Assembly: GCA_021371875.1 (NCBI GenBank)
Contig: JAJFVH010000007.1
Coordinates: 1-34,716 of the forward strand
Direction: 5' to 3'
Origin: Bacteroidales bacterium
Lineage (GTDB): Bacteria > Bacteroidota > Bacteroidia > Bacteroidales > Paludibacteraceae
DNA length: 34,716 nt
Both the position numbers and the translations under genes were made by a program. The first letter of the stretch is position 1, and each line of letters begins with the position of its first letter. Under the pieces are notes generated by a model. That model had not been told where the DNA came from and searched no databases. It saw only the letters and a list, made by a program, of their open reading frames with translations. This document shows positions 7,845-15,557 of this stretch, piece after piece.

Positions 7845-8786
7845 ATGAACTACAATAATTTAGGAGTAGAATTCAAATACCTTATTGTTAATGATAAAGA
7901 TAAGAAATTTGGTTTATCTGTCAATACGGTTGGATTTCAGTCCATTCAACCAAATACACCGTATCCTCTGACTGATCATCCCTGTGGTTATTTTTTTAAT
8001 ACAAAAAAAGGAAGAATTCTGCGGGAATATCAATTCGTTTATATCACCAAAGGTAAAGGCGTTTTGTCTTTTGAATCTTCAGAAGAAGTTCCGATTTCAA
8101 AAGGACATCTTTTTGTTATTTTTCCTGGCCAATGGCATACTTACCATCCACTTTCCGAAACGGGTTGGAATGAATATTATATAGGTTTTGAAGGATCTAT
8201 TATTGATAATATTATTGATAATTCGTTCTTATCAAAAGAAAATCAATTATTAGAGGTCGGTTTTAATGAAGAGTTGGTGAATCTTTTTACCAGGGCTATC
8301 GAGATTGCCGAAGTTGATAAAATTTCTACTCAACAGCACCTTTCCGGAATTGTTCTTCATATTTTAGGGTTAGTGCTTTCTGTATCCCAGAATAAAATTT
8401 TCGAAATTGGAGAGGCTGTTCAAAAAATAGAACAAGCTAAAATCATTATGAACGAAAATATCTATAAAAATATTAATCCAGAAGAATTGGCCGAGAAATT
8501 AAATATTAGCTATTCCTGGTTCAGAAAGGTTTTTAAAGATTATACAGGTTATGCACCCGCCAAATACTTCCAGGAGCTTAAAATCAGGAAGGCAAAACAA
8601 CTTTTAGTTGAAACATCTCATTCCGTAAAAGAGATTTCATACATGTTAGATTATAATTCTACCGAGCATTTCTTTTCTATATTTAAAAAAAATACAAACT
8701 ATACTCCTTTGGAATACAGATTATTTGGTAGAGAAACTGCAATTTCGGAAAACAGGGTTAAAATTCCGGTTTCAAATGGATGGTAA
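7845..8786 (+). CDS. AraC-family transcriptional regulator, probable rhamnose activator
   Basis: A 313-aa protein with an N-terminal cupin-like sugar-binding domain (about 20-160; PGQWHTY near 98-104 is typical) and a C-terminal pair of helix-turn-helix motifs (about 205-300: LAEKLNISYSWFRKVFK then VKEISYMLDYNSTEHFFSIFKK, ending in YTPLEYR). Such proteins bind DNA as dimers and activate sugar operons. In Bacteroides thetaiotaomicron the equivalent cluster is controlled by an AraC-type RhaR, and this gene lies at the same end of the operon. Rhamnose as effector is therefore likely but inferred. It converges on tsaB with 6 bp between stops. Confidence 0.85.
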   Translation: MNYNNLGVEFKYLIVNDKDKKFGLSVNTVGFQSIQPNTPYPLTDHPCGYFFNTKKGRILREYQFVYITKGKGVLSFESSEEVPISKGHLFVIFPGQWHTYHPLSETGWNEYYIGFEGSIIDNIIDNSFLSKENQLLEVGFNEELVNLFTRAIEIAEVDKISTQQHLSGIVLHILGLVLSVSQNKIFEIGEAVQKIEQAKIIMNENIYKNINPEELAEKLNISYSWFRKVFKDYTGYAPAKYFQELKIRKAKQLLVETSHSVKEISYMLDYNSTEHFFSIFKKNTNYTPLEYRLFGRETAISENRVKIPVSNGW

Positions 8787-8792
8787 TCTTGT

Positions 8793-9488
8793 TTAAGATT
8801 TCTTCTTAGGCGTTGTGGCCTGGAACTCTTTCAGGTAAAACGGCTCGAAGTAAGCTACATCTACAAATTGTTTTTCGGTATATGCACGTTCCGCTATTGG
8901 AATCATATTTTCCGCCAACGGAACCAATCCATCAATAAAACGAGCGTTGGGGTGGGTGAGTGTGAATTTACACTTTTCGGCGCCATTCCCCAAAAAATAA
9001 ACGGGCTGATTGGCAAGCAATTCGACGTACGAATCTGGAGTAATAATATCGGCCGAAACCTCACGAATCATTTCGTTTCCGGCATTAAAAAAGGCTGTAT
9101 ATACTTCCATCCTCCGTGCGTCAATCATGGGGCAGAATAACATTTTCTCGCCCTGTTTTGCCGATTTTATAGCCGGAGCCGCTAAAACTTGAAGAGTGTT
9201 TACTGATATCAGCGGAATATCCAGCCCGTAACACAAACCTTTGGCGGTTGAAACCCCTATACGCAATCCGGTATACGAACCGGGTCCGCTGCTCACGGCA
9301 ACAGCATTCAACTTTTTAGTCGTTGTTTTTAAAATTCCCAACGCTTCGGCAATGTATACGCTCAACAAAGCGGCATGATTCATTCCCTCATCATTTGATT
9401 TGGAAAACAAGCAATTAAGGCCTTCGCTAAGAGCCACCGAACATACATTTGTAGAAGTTTCGATATGGAGAATGACAGGATAATTCAT
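8793..9488 (-). CDS. tsaB: tRNA threonylcarbamoyladenosine biosynthesis protein TsaB
   Basis: TsaB partners TsaD and TsaE in making the t6A base at position 37 of ANN-decoding tRNAs; it is an ASKHA-fold protein without the metal site of TsaD. The family hallmark SSGPGSYTGLRIG lies at residues 66-78, with ILHIETSTNVCSVAL at the N-terminus. At 231 aa the length is normal. I chose ATG at 9488 rather than an in-frame TTG three codons upstream, because family members start a few residues before HIETS. The start codon sits inside a 14-bp tandem repeat. It is a housekeeping gene unrelated to the sugar genes around it. Confidence 0.95.
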   Translation of the reverse strand: MNYPVILHIETSTNVCSVALSEGLNCLFSKSNDEGMNHAALLSVYIAEALGILKTTTKKLNAVAVSSGPGSYTGLRIGVSTAKGLCYGLDIPLISVNTLQVLAAPAIKSAKQGEKMLFCPMIDARRMEVYTAFFNAGNEMIREVSADIITPDSYVELLANQPVYFLGNGAEKCKFTLTHPNARFIDGLVPLAENMIPIAERAYTEKQFVDVAYFEPFYLKEFQATTPKKKS

Positions 9489-9508
9489 AATTGACAATTC
9501 ATAATTGA
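9482..9508. repeat. Tandem 14-bp repeat across the tsaB start codon
   Basis: AATTCATAATTGA occurs at 9482-9494 and again at 9496-9508 with a 14-bp period. The first copy contains the tsaB start codon on the - strand; the second gives an out-of-frame ATG 14 nt upstream. It is probably a simple duplication. Confidence 0.7.
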
Positions 9509-9550
9509 ATACAAATCCGGTAGGTAGTTGTTTATCGTATTTGACGCCTG

Positions 9551-9558
9551 CAAAATTA
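9551..9558 (-). promoter_or_regulatory. Probable -7 box for tsaB
   Basis: On the - strand this reads TAATTTTG, matching TAnnTTTG, about 60 bp before the tsaB ATG and downstream of the DUF4861 operon terminator. No clear -33 TTTG was found. Confidence 0.35.
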
Positions 9559-9578
9559 CTTAATTTTTCCCGAACGAT

Positions 9579-9619
9579 AAAAAATCAATCCCCGCTTTCA
9601 TTTCGAGAGTGGGGATTGA
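9579..9619 (-). terminator. Intrinsic terminator of the kduI-kduD-DUF4861 operon
   Basis: A 15-bp stem pairs 9585-9599 with 9605-9619 (core TCAATCCCC/GGGGATTGA, two G-U pairs) around a 5-nt loop. On the - strand it is followed by six T (complement of A 9579-9584). It starts 37 bp after the DUF4861 stop and separates that operon from tsaB. Four T on the other side give weak bidirectional potential. Confidence 0.9.
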
Positions 9620-9656
9620 CTTTTAATTCGGTAAATTACAACTGCTGAAGGATACC

Positions 9657-10790
9657 CTATTTCAATGTAACTTTTAATGGGTTTCGTATTGCTTCAGTAA
9701 AGTGATTCAATGCATTAAACCAATCGGCATCGGTTTTAAAACCCCACTTGCTCCAGCCTCCTCCAAAATAGTAGGTAAATTCTTTACCAACCTTATAGTC
9801 GGCCAATAGTAAAATATGAGCACCGGATTTTATACTTTTTGTTTGATAATCAGGTATATAAACGCCAACATAATTTCTGCCAGAAGGAATTCCTGCATCC
9901 GAAACAGCGTTTTCGGCATAAGCAATAACGCCATTTGCCGCATCTTCTTTCAGCGATGAACCTTTACCATTGTGCAGAAAAATGCCGGCAGCCAGCTTGA
10001 TTGGTTGTTTTTTTCCGATGAATTGTACCACCGCTTTGTTGAGCAATGAACCTGCACTTGTTGTAATGGTAATTACTTGTTTATAAAACACTTTATCCAC
10101 TTTTACCGAATCATAAGTCAGTGAAAACACAGAGCGTAACGGACCATTTTCCAACACTTTGTATGAATTGAAATAATTTCCTACCCATAAAGAATCAACC
10201 AGGTAAGGCGCTATCCCGCCTGCCCCGAGCGTATGGCCTACTTTATAGCAGTCCAGCCCTTTCCCGTGATCGATATGATAAGATTGTTCTTTTTTCAATT
10301 CATTATAATAGAAAGTATCCACTATCAGTTCGTTAGTACGTTTCAGCCACAGATCCACACCGTTGCTCGGATTTTCGTTTGCCAGGGCGGGTCCGTACAT
10401 CCGGTATGCTGCCAGGTCGTTTTCCCATGCAAAGTCATCTTTGCGTTCGGGAACAAAGCGGGCAGACGTTTTGAATTGTACCGGTGCAGATTTCCCTTCT
10501 ATAAGAGTGTAAGTGGCAGAAGCACTGTTTTTTACGTCGGCCTGAAATATCAAAACACACGGTTTTTTTGACCCGTTGTAAAGTAATTGATAAGGAATTT
10601 CTTCTCCTTTATCATTTTTCAGGATATACGATTTTGTTTTAAAACAAGCTTTTAAAGTATTTGCTTTAATTTCAACTATTTCGCCTTTCCGATCCGTCCC
10701 GGTGCTGTTTGTTACCACGATAGTCCGTTGGGCAAAAACACCGGAAAATAGAAAGAAACAGGCAACTAATGAAAATACAATTCTTTTCAT
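9657..10790 (-). CDS. Exported DUF4861-type protein in the kdu operon, exact function unknown
   Basis: I place this 377-aa protein in the DUF4861 family from its overall pattern: a signal peptide (1-20, ending VFAQ) then a beta-rich body with WENDLAAYRMYGPAL, GVDLWLKRTNELIVDTFYYN, YHIDHGKGLDCYKVG, GHTLGAGGIAPY and a C-terminal YYFGGGWSKWGFKTDADWF block. The many His, Asp, Trp and Tyr suggest a carbohydrate-active enzyme of the periplasm. It is 17 bp downstream of kduD and ahead of a strong terminator, so it is the last gene of the kduI-kduD operon. Family members recur in pectin and ulvan loci, and I recall an oligosaccharide dehydratase being reported for a related ulvan-locus protein, but I am not certain it is the same family. 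Action on unsaturated or uronic-acid-ended oligosaccharides is an inference. Confidence 0.7.
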   Translation of the reverse strand: MKRIVFSLVACFFLFSGVFAQRTIVVTNSTGTDRKGEIVEIKANTLKACFKTKSYILKNDKGEEIPYQLLYNGSKKPCVLIFQADVKNSASATYTLIEGKSAPVQFKTSARFVPERKDDFAWENDLAAYRMYGPALANENPSNGVDLWLKRTNELIVDTFYYNELKKEQSYHIDHGKGLDCYKVGHTLGAGGIAPYLVDSLWVGNYFNSYKVLENGPLRSVFSLTYDSVKVDKVFYKQVITITTSAGSLLNKAVVQFIGKKQPIKLAAGIFLHNGKGSSLKEDAANGVIAYAENAVSDAGIPSGRNYVGVYIPDYQTKSIKSGAHILLLADYKVGKEFTYYFGGGWSKWGFKTDADWFNALNHFTEAIRNPLKVTLK

Positions 10791-10807
10791 AAACGTTTAA
10801 GTGTGAA

Positions 10808-11587
10808 TTATTTTGGCTGTTTGCCGATATACGCTAGAATTCCGCCATCGACATACAATACATGACCATTGACAAAATCGGAAGCATTGGAAGCAAGAAA
10901 AACAGCTGGCCCAACTAAGTCATCAGTAGTTCCCCAGCGTGCAGCGGGAGTTTTGGCAATGATAAATTCGTTGAACGGATGACCGGGAACACGTATTGGC
11001 GCGGTTTGGGGAGTTTCGATATAACCTGGCCCCAGGCCGTTACATTGAATATTATATTCGCCGTATTCGGAAGCGATATTGCGGGTCAACATTTTCAAAC
11101 CGCCCTTGGCGGCTGCATAAGCCGACACGGTTTCGCGACCCAGTTCGCTCATCATGGAGCAAATATTGATGATTTTTCCGGCGCCTTTTTTAATCATGCT
11201 TGGAATAACAGCTTTCGATACGATGAATGGGCCGTTTAAGTCAATATCGATAACCTGACGGAATTCGGCAGCTGTCATTTCCACCATGGGGATGCGTTTG
11301 ATAATACCGGCATTGTTTACCAAAATATCAATAACACCTACTTCTTTTTCAATTTGGGCAATCATGGCGTTAATCTGGTCTTCGTTGGTAACATCGGCCA
11401 CATAACCGTGGGCTTTAATCCCTTCGGCAGCATAAGCGGCAAGTCCTTTATCAACCAGTTCCTGATTAATATCATTAAAAACAATAGTCGCACCGGCTTT
11501 GGCATATCCTGATGCAATGGCATATCCGATGCCGTATGATGCTCCGGTTACAAGGGCAATCTTTCCTGTTAAATCAAATTGATTCAT
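10808..11587 (-). CDS. kduD: SDR-family oxidoreductase, 2-dehydro-3-deoxy-D-gluconate 5-dehydrogenase (KduD) type
   Basis: It should reduce 3-deoxy-D-glycero-2,5-hexodiulosonate to 2-keto-3-deoxygluconate with NAD(P)H, the step after KduI. Such proteins are often labelled gluconate 5-dehydrogenase. Landmarks of a classical 259-aa SDR are TGASYGIG (14-21), NNAG (91-94), catalytic S144, Y157 and K161 (YAAAK), and the end motif GHVLYVDGGILAYIG, which fits KduD. The reading frame extends upstream to a TTG at 11614, but the ATG at 11587 gives the normal SDR N-terminus. It lies between kduI (96 bp upstream) and the DUF4861 gene. Specificity is inferred from context; gluconate 5-dehydrogenase is the alternative. 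Confidence 0.85.
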   Translation of the reverse strand: MNQFDLTGKIALVTGASYGIGYAIASGYAKAGATIVFNDINQELVDKGLAAYAAEGIKAHGYVADVTNEDQINAMIAQIEKEVGVIDILVNNAGIIKRIPMVEMTAAEFRQVIDIDLNGPFIVSKAVIPSMIKKGAGKIINICSMMSELGRETVSAYAAAKGGLKMLTRNIASEYGEYNIQCNGLGPGYIETPQTAPIRVPGHPFNEFIIAKTPAARWGTTDDLVGPAVFLASNASDFVNGHVLYVDGGILAYIGKQPK

Positions 11588-11653
11588 ATTTTTTTGTCTA
11601 AAGTCCAATGTCAACAGACAGAGGACATGGTTAATTATTTATATTTTCAAAAC

Positions 11654-11677
11654 AACCAGTTAGCAAATTAACTGGTT
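11654..11677 (-). other. Perfect hairpin in the kduI-kduD gap
   Basis: AACCAGTTA (11654-11662, one mismatch-free arm) pairs with TAACTGGTT (11669-11677) around a 6-nt loop. On the - strand only GTTTTG follows, so it is at best a weak attenuator or an mRNA-processing or stabilising structure between the two genes. Confidence 0.45.
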
Positions 11678-11683
11678 AACTGA

Positions 11684-12526
11684 TTATCTTAGTTCTGTGT
11701 GTTTGTAAAAGTCCTGATCGCCGTAATCGAGGTTTTCGCCGGCCATACCCCAGATAAAAGTATAATTACTCGTTGCAGCAGCTGAATGAATCGACCATTC
11801 GGGTGAAATAACGGCTTGGTCGCCTTTCATCCAAATGTGGCGCGTTTCGGTTGGTTCACCCATAAAATGGCAAACAGCATTGCCTTCGGGAACCTCAAAA
11901 TAAAAATACGCTTCCATCCGGCGGCTGTGTGTATGGGCAGGCATGGTATTCCAGACACTCCCCGGAGCCAGCTCGGTCATTCCCATTTGTAACTGGCAGG
12001 TTTCCAACACCTGGCATACCAGCATTTTATTGATGTTACGGTGGTTCGAACCTTCCAACGAACCCATTTCAGCTACCACAGCATCTGCTTTGGTAATTTT
12101 ACGGTCTGGAAATGTTTTATGTGCAGGGGCCGAATTGAAATAAAATTTAGCAGGATTTGCTTTGTCAACACTTTCAAAAGTTACAATACGGTCGCCGGCG
12201 CCTATATATAACGCTTCTTTGTAACCTAAATCGAAAACGACATCATCGACAGTGATTTTTCCAGCTCCGCCGACATTAAATGTTCCAAACTCGCGACGTG
12301 AAAGGAAAAACGGTGACTTCAGCGGATCAATGGTTTCCAGTGTAAGGATTTCGTTAACCGGCATTGCACCTCCAACCACCAGCCGGTCGTACAAGGTGTA
12401 AACCATATTTACTTCATTGACCGTAAAAATATTTTCAATTAAATACTCTTTGCGTAGACGGGCTGTGTCGTAGTTTTTTGCATCAGAGGGATGCGAGGCA
12501 TAGCGGATTTCATAATTTGTTTTCAT
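11684..12526 (-). CDS. kduI: 5-dehydro-4-deoxy-D-glucuronate isomerase
   Basis: It converts 5-keto-4-deoxyuronate (the ring-opened product of unsaturated uronates) to the 2,5-diketo acid used by KduD. The 280-aa length is that of E. coli KduI (278). The zinc ligands are all present with an offset of +2: H198 and H200 (PAHTHSRRMEAY), E205 and H247 (EWSIHSAA), equal to E. coli H196, H198, E203 and H245. It is first in the operon with kduD and the DUF4861 gene. The upstream region carries a -7 box overlapped by a palindromic candidate operator, so it is probably controlled apart from the AraC gene of the rhamnose operon. Confidence 0.96.
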   Translation of the reverse strand: MKTNYEIRYASHPSDAKNYDTARLRKEYLIENIFTVNEVNMVYTLYDRLVVGGAMPVNEILTLETIDPLKSPFFLSRREFGTFNVGGAGKITVDDVVFDLGYKEALYIGAGDRIVTFESVDKANPAKFYFNSAPAHKTFPDRKITKADAVVAEMGSLEGSNHRNINKMLVCQVLETCQLQMGMTELAPGSVWNTMPAHTHSRRMEAYFYFEVPEGNAVCHFMGEPTETRHIWMKGDQAVISPEWSIHSAAATSNYTFIWGMAGENLDYGDQDFYKHTELR

Positions 12527-12583
12527 TTCTTCTTATATTGTTTTATAATATACGTTTAAAAACTATTTTATACTTAGCTGTAA

Positions 12584-12595
12584 TTGGTCGACCAA
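12584..12595. promoter_or_regulatory. Perfect 12-bp palindrome, candidate operator of the kdu operon
   Basis: TTGGTCGACCAA is a perfect palindrome 58 bp before the kduI ATG. Its form (TGGT then ACCA around a short centre) matches the general operator style of FadR-subfamily GntR regulators such as UxuR/ExuR. It overlaps the end of the -7 box at 12593-12600 and covers the expected start of transcription, the usual place for a repressor site. The binding protein is unknown. Confidence 0.5.
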
Positions 12596-12600
12596 AAATA
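12593..12600 (-). promoter_or_regulatory. Probable -7 box of the kduI-kduD-DUF4861 operon
   Basis: On the - strand it reads TATTTTTG, matching TAnnTTTG, 67 bp from the kduI ATG. A second match lies at 12686-12693. An 8-bp inverted repeat TTTATCAA/TTGATAAA (12607-12614, 12630-12637) sits just upstream of this box and could be an activator site. Confidence 0.4.
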
Positions 12601-12787
12601 CTGCTATTTATCAAATAAAAAAAATATAATTGATAAAAATATACTTATTTTACAGCATAATTCTGCAAATAGGTTTAAATCAATGCAAAAATACGAATTC
12701 GGAACTTAAAATTGTGTATAAAATTATCTCCAAAAGGTCCACTTTTTGACAAAAAAAGAGGGGATTTTGAGAAAGTCGTAGTTTAAA

Positions 12788-13426
12788 CTACTTTTTTTGG
12801 ATAAGCCATGTGAAATTTACCGAAGCATTCATATTATTTGAATTATCGAAATAATCACGTTTAGCATTCGAAAATATGTCGCTTATGCTATAATTAGCCC
12901 GCGCTTCAACCTGAACAACCTGACCTTTAATGTTCATTAGAAGTCCTAATCCTGCACAAAAACCGTAATCAAAAGGATTCTCTACGGCTGTTTTATGTTG
13001 TTCAGCTGTAGAGTTTTGTGTTAAGTTAACCAAAGTTTTTTCGGATAAAAGATAACTTATTTTGGGTCCTACATTGAAGAAAGAACGAAAATTATTACCA
13101 AAGTTGAAGTGGGTCATAAAAGGCAGTTCGATATAGTTGAGTTGACGGGTATATGAACCATCGCTTTCGCTCCAGCCGCGTTGGGAGTAATTAAGTTCAA
13201 CCTGGACGCCTAAGTTTTTTTTTGCTATATGTCTGAAAATAAGTCCTCCATTATAACCTGTCAGAAAGGTTTGGTCTACGGCTGGATTAAAATTTATCTT
13301 TGAAGCCATCATCCCGAAATTCAGTCCATAATATGTTTCAGGATTATCTTTCTTTTTTTGGGCATCCAATGTCGTTGTAAGACCGATTAAAAGTATGAGA
13401 AGTAATATTTTACCGTTTGATTTCAT
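12788..13426 (-). CDS. Small outer-membrane beta-barrel protein (PorT-like family)
   Basis: A 212-aa protein with a signal peptide (1-22, ending TLDAQ) and alternating hydrophobic/polar strands expected of an eight-stranded outer-membrane barrel: YYGLNFGMMASKINF at the start, GGLIFRHIAKKNLGVQVELNYSQRG, IELPFMTHFNFG and a final strand NASVNFTWLIQKK ending near an aromatic residue. The pattern fits the outer membrane protein beta-barrel/PorT family common in Bacteroidota. It lies 41 bp after the stop of the LysM protein gene on the same strand and is probably co-transcribed with it, suggesting a role at the cell envelope. No specific function can be assigned. Confidence 0.8.
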   Translation of the reverse strand: MKSNGKILLLILLIGLTTTLDAQKKKDNPETYYGLNFGMMASKINFNPAVDQTFLTGYNGGLIFRHIAKKNLGVQVELNYSQRGWSESDGSYTRQLNYIELPFMTHFNFGNNFRSFFNVGPKISYLLSEKTLVNLTQNSTAEQHKTAVENPFDYGFCAGLGLLMNIKGQVVQVEARANYSISDIFSNAKRDYFDNSNNMNASVNFTWLIQKK

Positions 13427-13467
13427 TCCTGTGTATTGAACGTCAATGTTATATTTGTGTGATTCAA

Positions 13468-15327
13468 TTAATTTTTTGTTTGCAGAAAATATAATTGTTT
13501 ATTTGTAAATCCGGTTTTATCTATAGTCCGTTCAAATTTTAATTGCGACTGAATTCCCATCGATACAGGTAATTTATTTTTTTTGATATTGAAATTTATA
13601 CCATTATGATACATTAATGCAATGAAATAATTTGTCAGATCGTATCCTAAGAGGTCGTACCTTGGTGTGTTCGAGGCGGGTTTCCAATCATAATTGTCAG
13701 AAAACTTGTGGTTATATTTTTTTAGTTCAGCTTCGTTTATGTCTGACATAAAAGGGGCAATAGAGACACTTTTTAAATTCGCTGTGTTTACATTTTGCCA
13801 GCTATATTGTGCAAAAAGTAGTATATCTTTCGATTTTCCTACAATATCTAAGGTGTCTAAGTAGTTTGATATCAGGGAATATTTGTCCGTATTGAAAAAC
13901 ACAATATTTTTTTTGTTTTTTTCAATTGCATTGGTGAGATCGATTGATTGGTCGGTAAATATCTCCACACTTTTGAAATTTCTTTTTGTTTTTCGAAGTT
14001 CATTTTGTAATTCAAAAGCAAATTCGTATCCATCGTCTAAAATGCTAATAGACTGGATATTACAAAAAACAATATTGTCGTTTTTAAATTCGGTTCTTAA
14101 CAGTTCTCCAACAAATTTCACTTCAACATCAATTCCCGGGTTGAACTGAAAAATGTAGGGGTTCAAGGCTACATCATATACTTTTGACGAAAATGGGATT
14201 AAGGTGTTGATTTTATTCTCCTTAGCAAAATCGCTTACAAAAGGAATCTGGTTTGTATAAGCAGGGCCGATAATAAAATCCATAGTTTTTAATTCAGGAT
14301 TATTCAACACCTCGGTTATTTTTTCTTCATTTTTTTCTGTATCGAATGTGAAAATCTCGAATGAAATACCGAATTCTTTGGCTTCGTTTATAGCTAACAG
14401 GGCGCCGGCATAAAAATCGATAAACTTTTCGTTAGCCGGATCCGCTTTTGCATTTTCGAGCATAAACGGAAGTAAAAAAGCTATTCTGAAAGGTGTTTTA
14501 TTGGGCTTTACCGGTTCGTAAATTCGCGTATAAATTTTAGCTTCGCTCCATGCCGGGTTTGGCTTTTCGGCAATTACCGTATCTTTTTTTGTTGGAGTTG
14601 CCGCTGCTTTACGAATGATTTTTAACTTTGAACCAATCCTGAGCTTTTCTTCCGATTTAGGGTTCAACCGGATAATATCGCTCACTTCAATATTATACAA
14701 TCGACTTATTGAGTATAAAGTTTCCTTTTCTTTTACTTTGTGTTCGATATATTTTATGGTGTCTTTACTGTTTTTGTCGTAATAGGTTTTTATCTTTTCC
14801 GTTGATTCCTTTGAAGGAACATTCCCGTTGTTTTTCAAAACCTTTGATGTTGTTTCTTTAGGAATTCGTAAAATCATTCCTTCCTGGAGACCGTTTTCAA
14901 TTTCCGGATTGTGTTTGCGTATTTCACCCATGGAAATATTGTATTTCCGGCTTATGGCAAAAAGTGTTTGTTTTTTTAATACAATGTGCGTAATATATTT
15001 TGTTTCAGATTCTTCTGTCGAAGCCGGTTTCTCTTTGTTGGGCGCCACGGAAATATTATTGTCGGTATTTTTATGAATAACAGGCACAATAATTTCCTGT
15101 CCCGATTTCAATCCGGATAATATTTGCGGGTTTAAATCATTTATTTCGGCTTGGGTAACATTGAATTTTTTACTGATAGAATAAAGCCCTTCTCCGGGTT
15201 GCACAGTGTACAGGTAATATTCAACGCCATTTATTTTTTTTGTAGGATAATCGGGTTGTTGTCCTAAAAGATGGAATGATATTAAAATAAAAAAAACAGG
15301 CAATAATTTAAAAATCAGTTTTTTCAT
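13468..15327 (-). CDS. Exported protein with three LysM domains and a periplasmic-binding (type I receptor) domain
   Basis: This 619-aa protein has a signal peptide (1-23) but no lipobox cysteine. Three LysM peptidoglycan-binding domains follow at about 38-82, 112-156 and 193-239, each with the xxYSISxxYN(V/I) core, joined by Lys/Ser/Thr-rich linkers. From about 280 to the end (FRIAFLLPFMLENA, then the DFIIGPAYTNQIPFVSDFAKENKINTLIPFSS segment) it has the fold of branched-chain amino-acid binding proteins. No ABC permease or ATPase is nearby, so transport is unlikely. It more likely binds cell wall and senses or regulates, as LpoA does with a similar fold in E. coli (inference). The frame opens 33 codons earlier, but that start would precede the promoter box at 15437-15444 closely and lacks a signal peptide, so ATG 15327 is chosen. 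Confidence 0.85.
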   Translation of the reverse strand: MKKLIFKLLPVFFILISFHLLGQQPDYPTKKINGVEYYLYTVQPGEGLYSISKKFNVTQAEINDLNPQILSGLKSGQEIIVPVIHKNTDNNISVAPNKEKPASTEESETKYITHIVLKKQTLFAISRKYNISMGEIRKHNPEIENGLQEGMILRIPKETTSKVLKNNGNVPSKESTEKIKTYYDKNSKDTIKYIEHKVKEKETLYSISRLYNIEVSDIIRLNPKSEEKLRIGSKLKIIRKAAATPTKKDTVIAEKPNPAWSEAKIYTRIYEPVKPNKTPFRIAFLLPFMLENAKADPANEKFIDFYAGALLAINEAKEFGISFEIFTFDTEKNEEKITEVLNNPELKTMDFIIGPAYTNQIPFVSDFAKENKINTLIPFSSKVYDVALNPYIFQFNPGIDVEVKFVGELLRTEFKNDNIVFCNIQSISILDDGYEFAFELQNELRKTKRNFKSVEIFTDQSIDLTNAIEKNKKNIVFFNTDKYSLISNYLDTLDIVGKSKDILLFAQYSWQNVNTANLKSVSIAPFMSDINEAELKKYNHKFSDNYDWKPASNTPRYDLLGYDLTNYFIALMYHNGINFNIKKNKLPVSMGIQSQLKFERTIDKTGFTNKQLYFLQTKN

Positions 15328-15436
15328 GAAATTTGAATATCTGGATGAATGAGTTTGATTATAGTTTAACCGTAACCTGCAATCAATGAGATAGATATGA
15401 GGTTTATTGTGTGAAAACGTAATCACATAAACTTTG

Positions 15437-15444
15437 CAAATGTA
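15437..15444 (-). promoter_or_regulatory. Probable -7 box of the LysM/beta-barrel operon
   Basis: On the - strand it reads TACATTTG, matching TAnnTTTG, about 110 bp from the ATG at 15327. With flanks it is the exact inverted copy (GCAAATGTAC, 15436-15445) of the box for the divergent gene (GTACATTTGC, 15515-15524). Confidence 0.5.
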
Positions 15445-15493
15445 CGAAAAATATGCTTTGAAAGATGACCTGTGGCAATAAATGAATGTTTTT

Positions 15494-15523
15494 TTTGTTT
15501 TTGATAAGAAAGATGTACATTTG
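15494..15523 (+). promoter_or_regulatory. Promoter of the gliding-motility-type secreted protein
   Basis: TTTG (15494-15497) is followed after 18 bp by TACATTTG (15516-15523), a near-perfect Bacteroidota promoter. The ATG is 35 bp downstream. Confidence 0.65.
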
Positions 15524-15557
15524 CAGGAAATAAACCGGATTATCGATTTTCAGATTC

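Noticed and set aside
8868-9192. Open frames on the + strand across tsaB
   Set aside because: Shadows of tsaB, which has a clear family motif on the - strand.
12778-12791. Palindrome GTAGTTTAAACTAC followed by seven T on the + strand
   Set aside because: It looks like a + strand terminator, but no + strand gene comes from the left, and on the - strand it lies at the stop of the barrel gene without a following T-tract.
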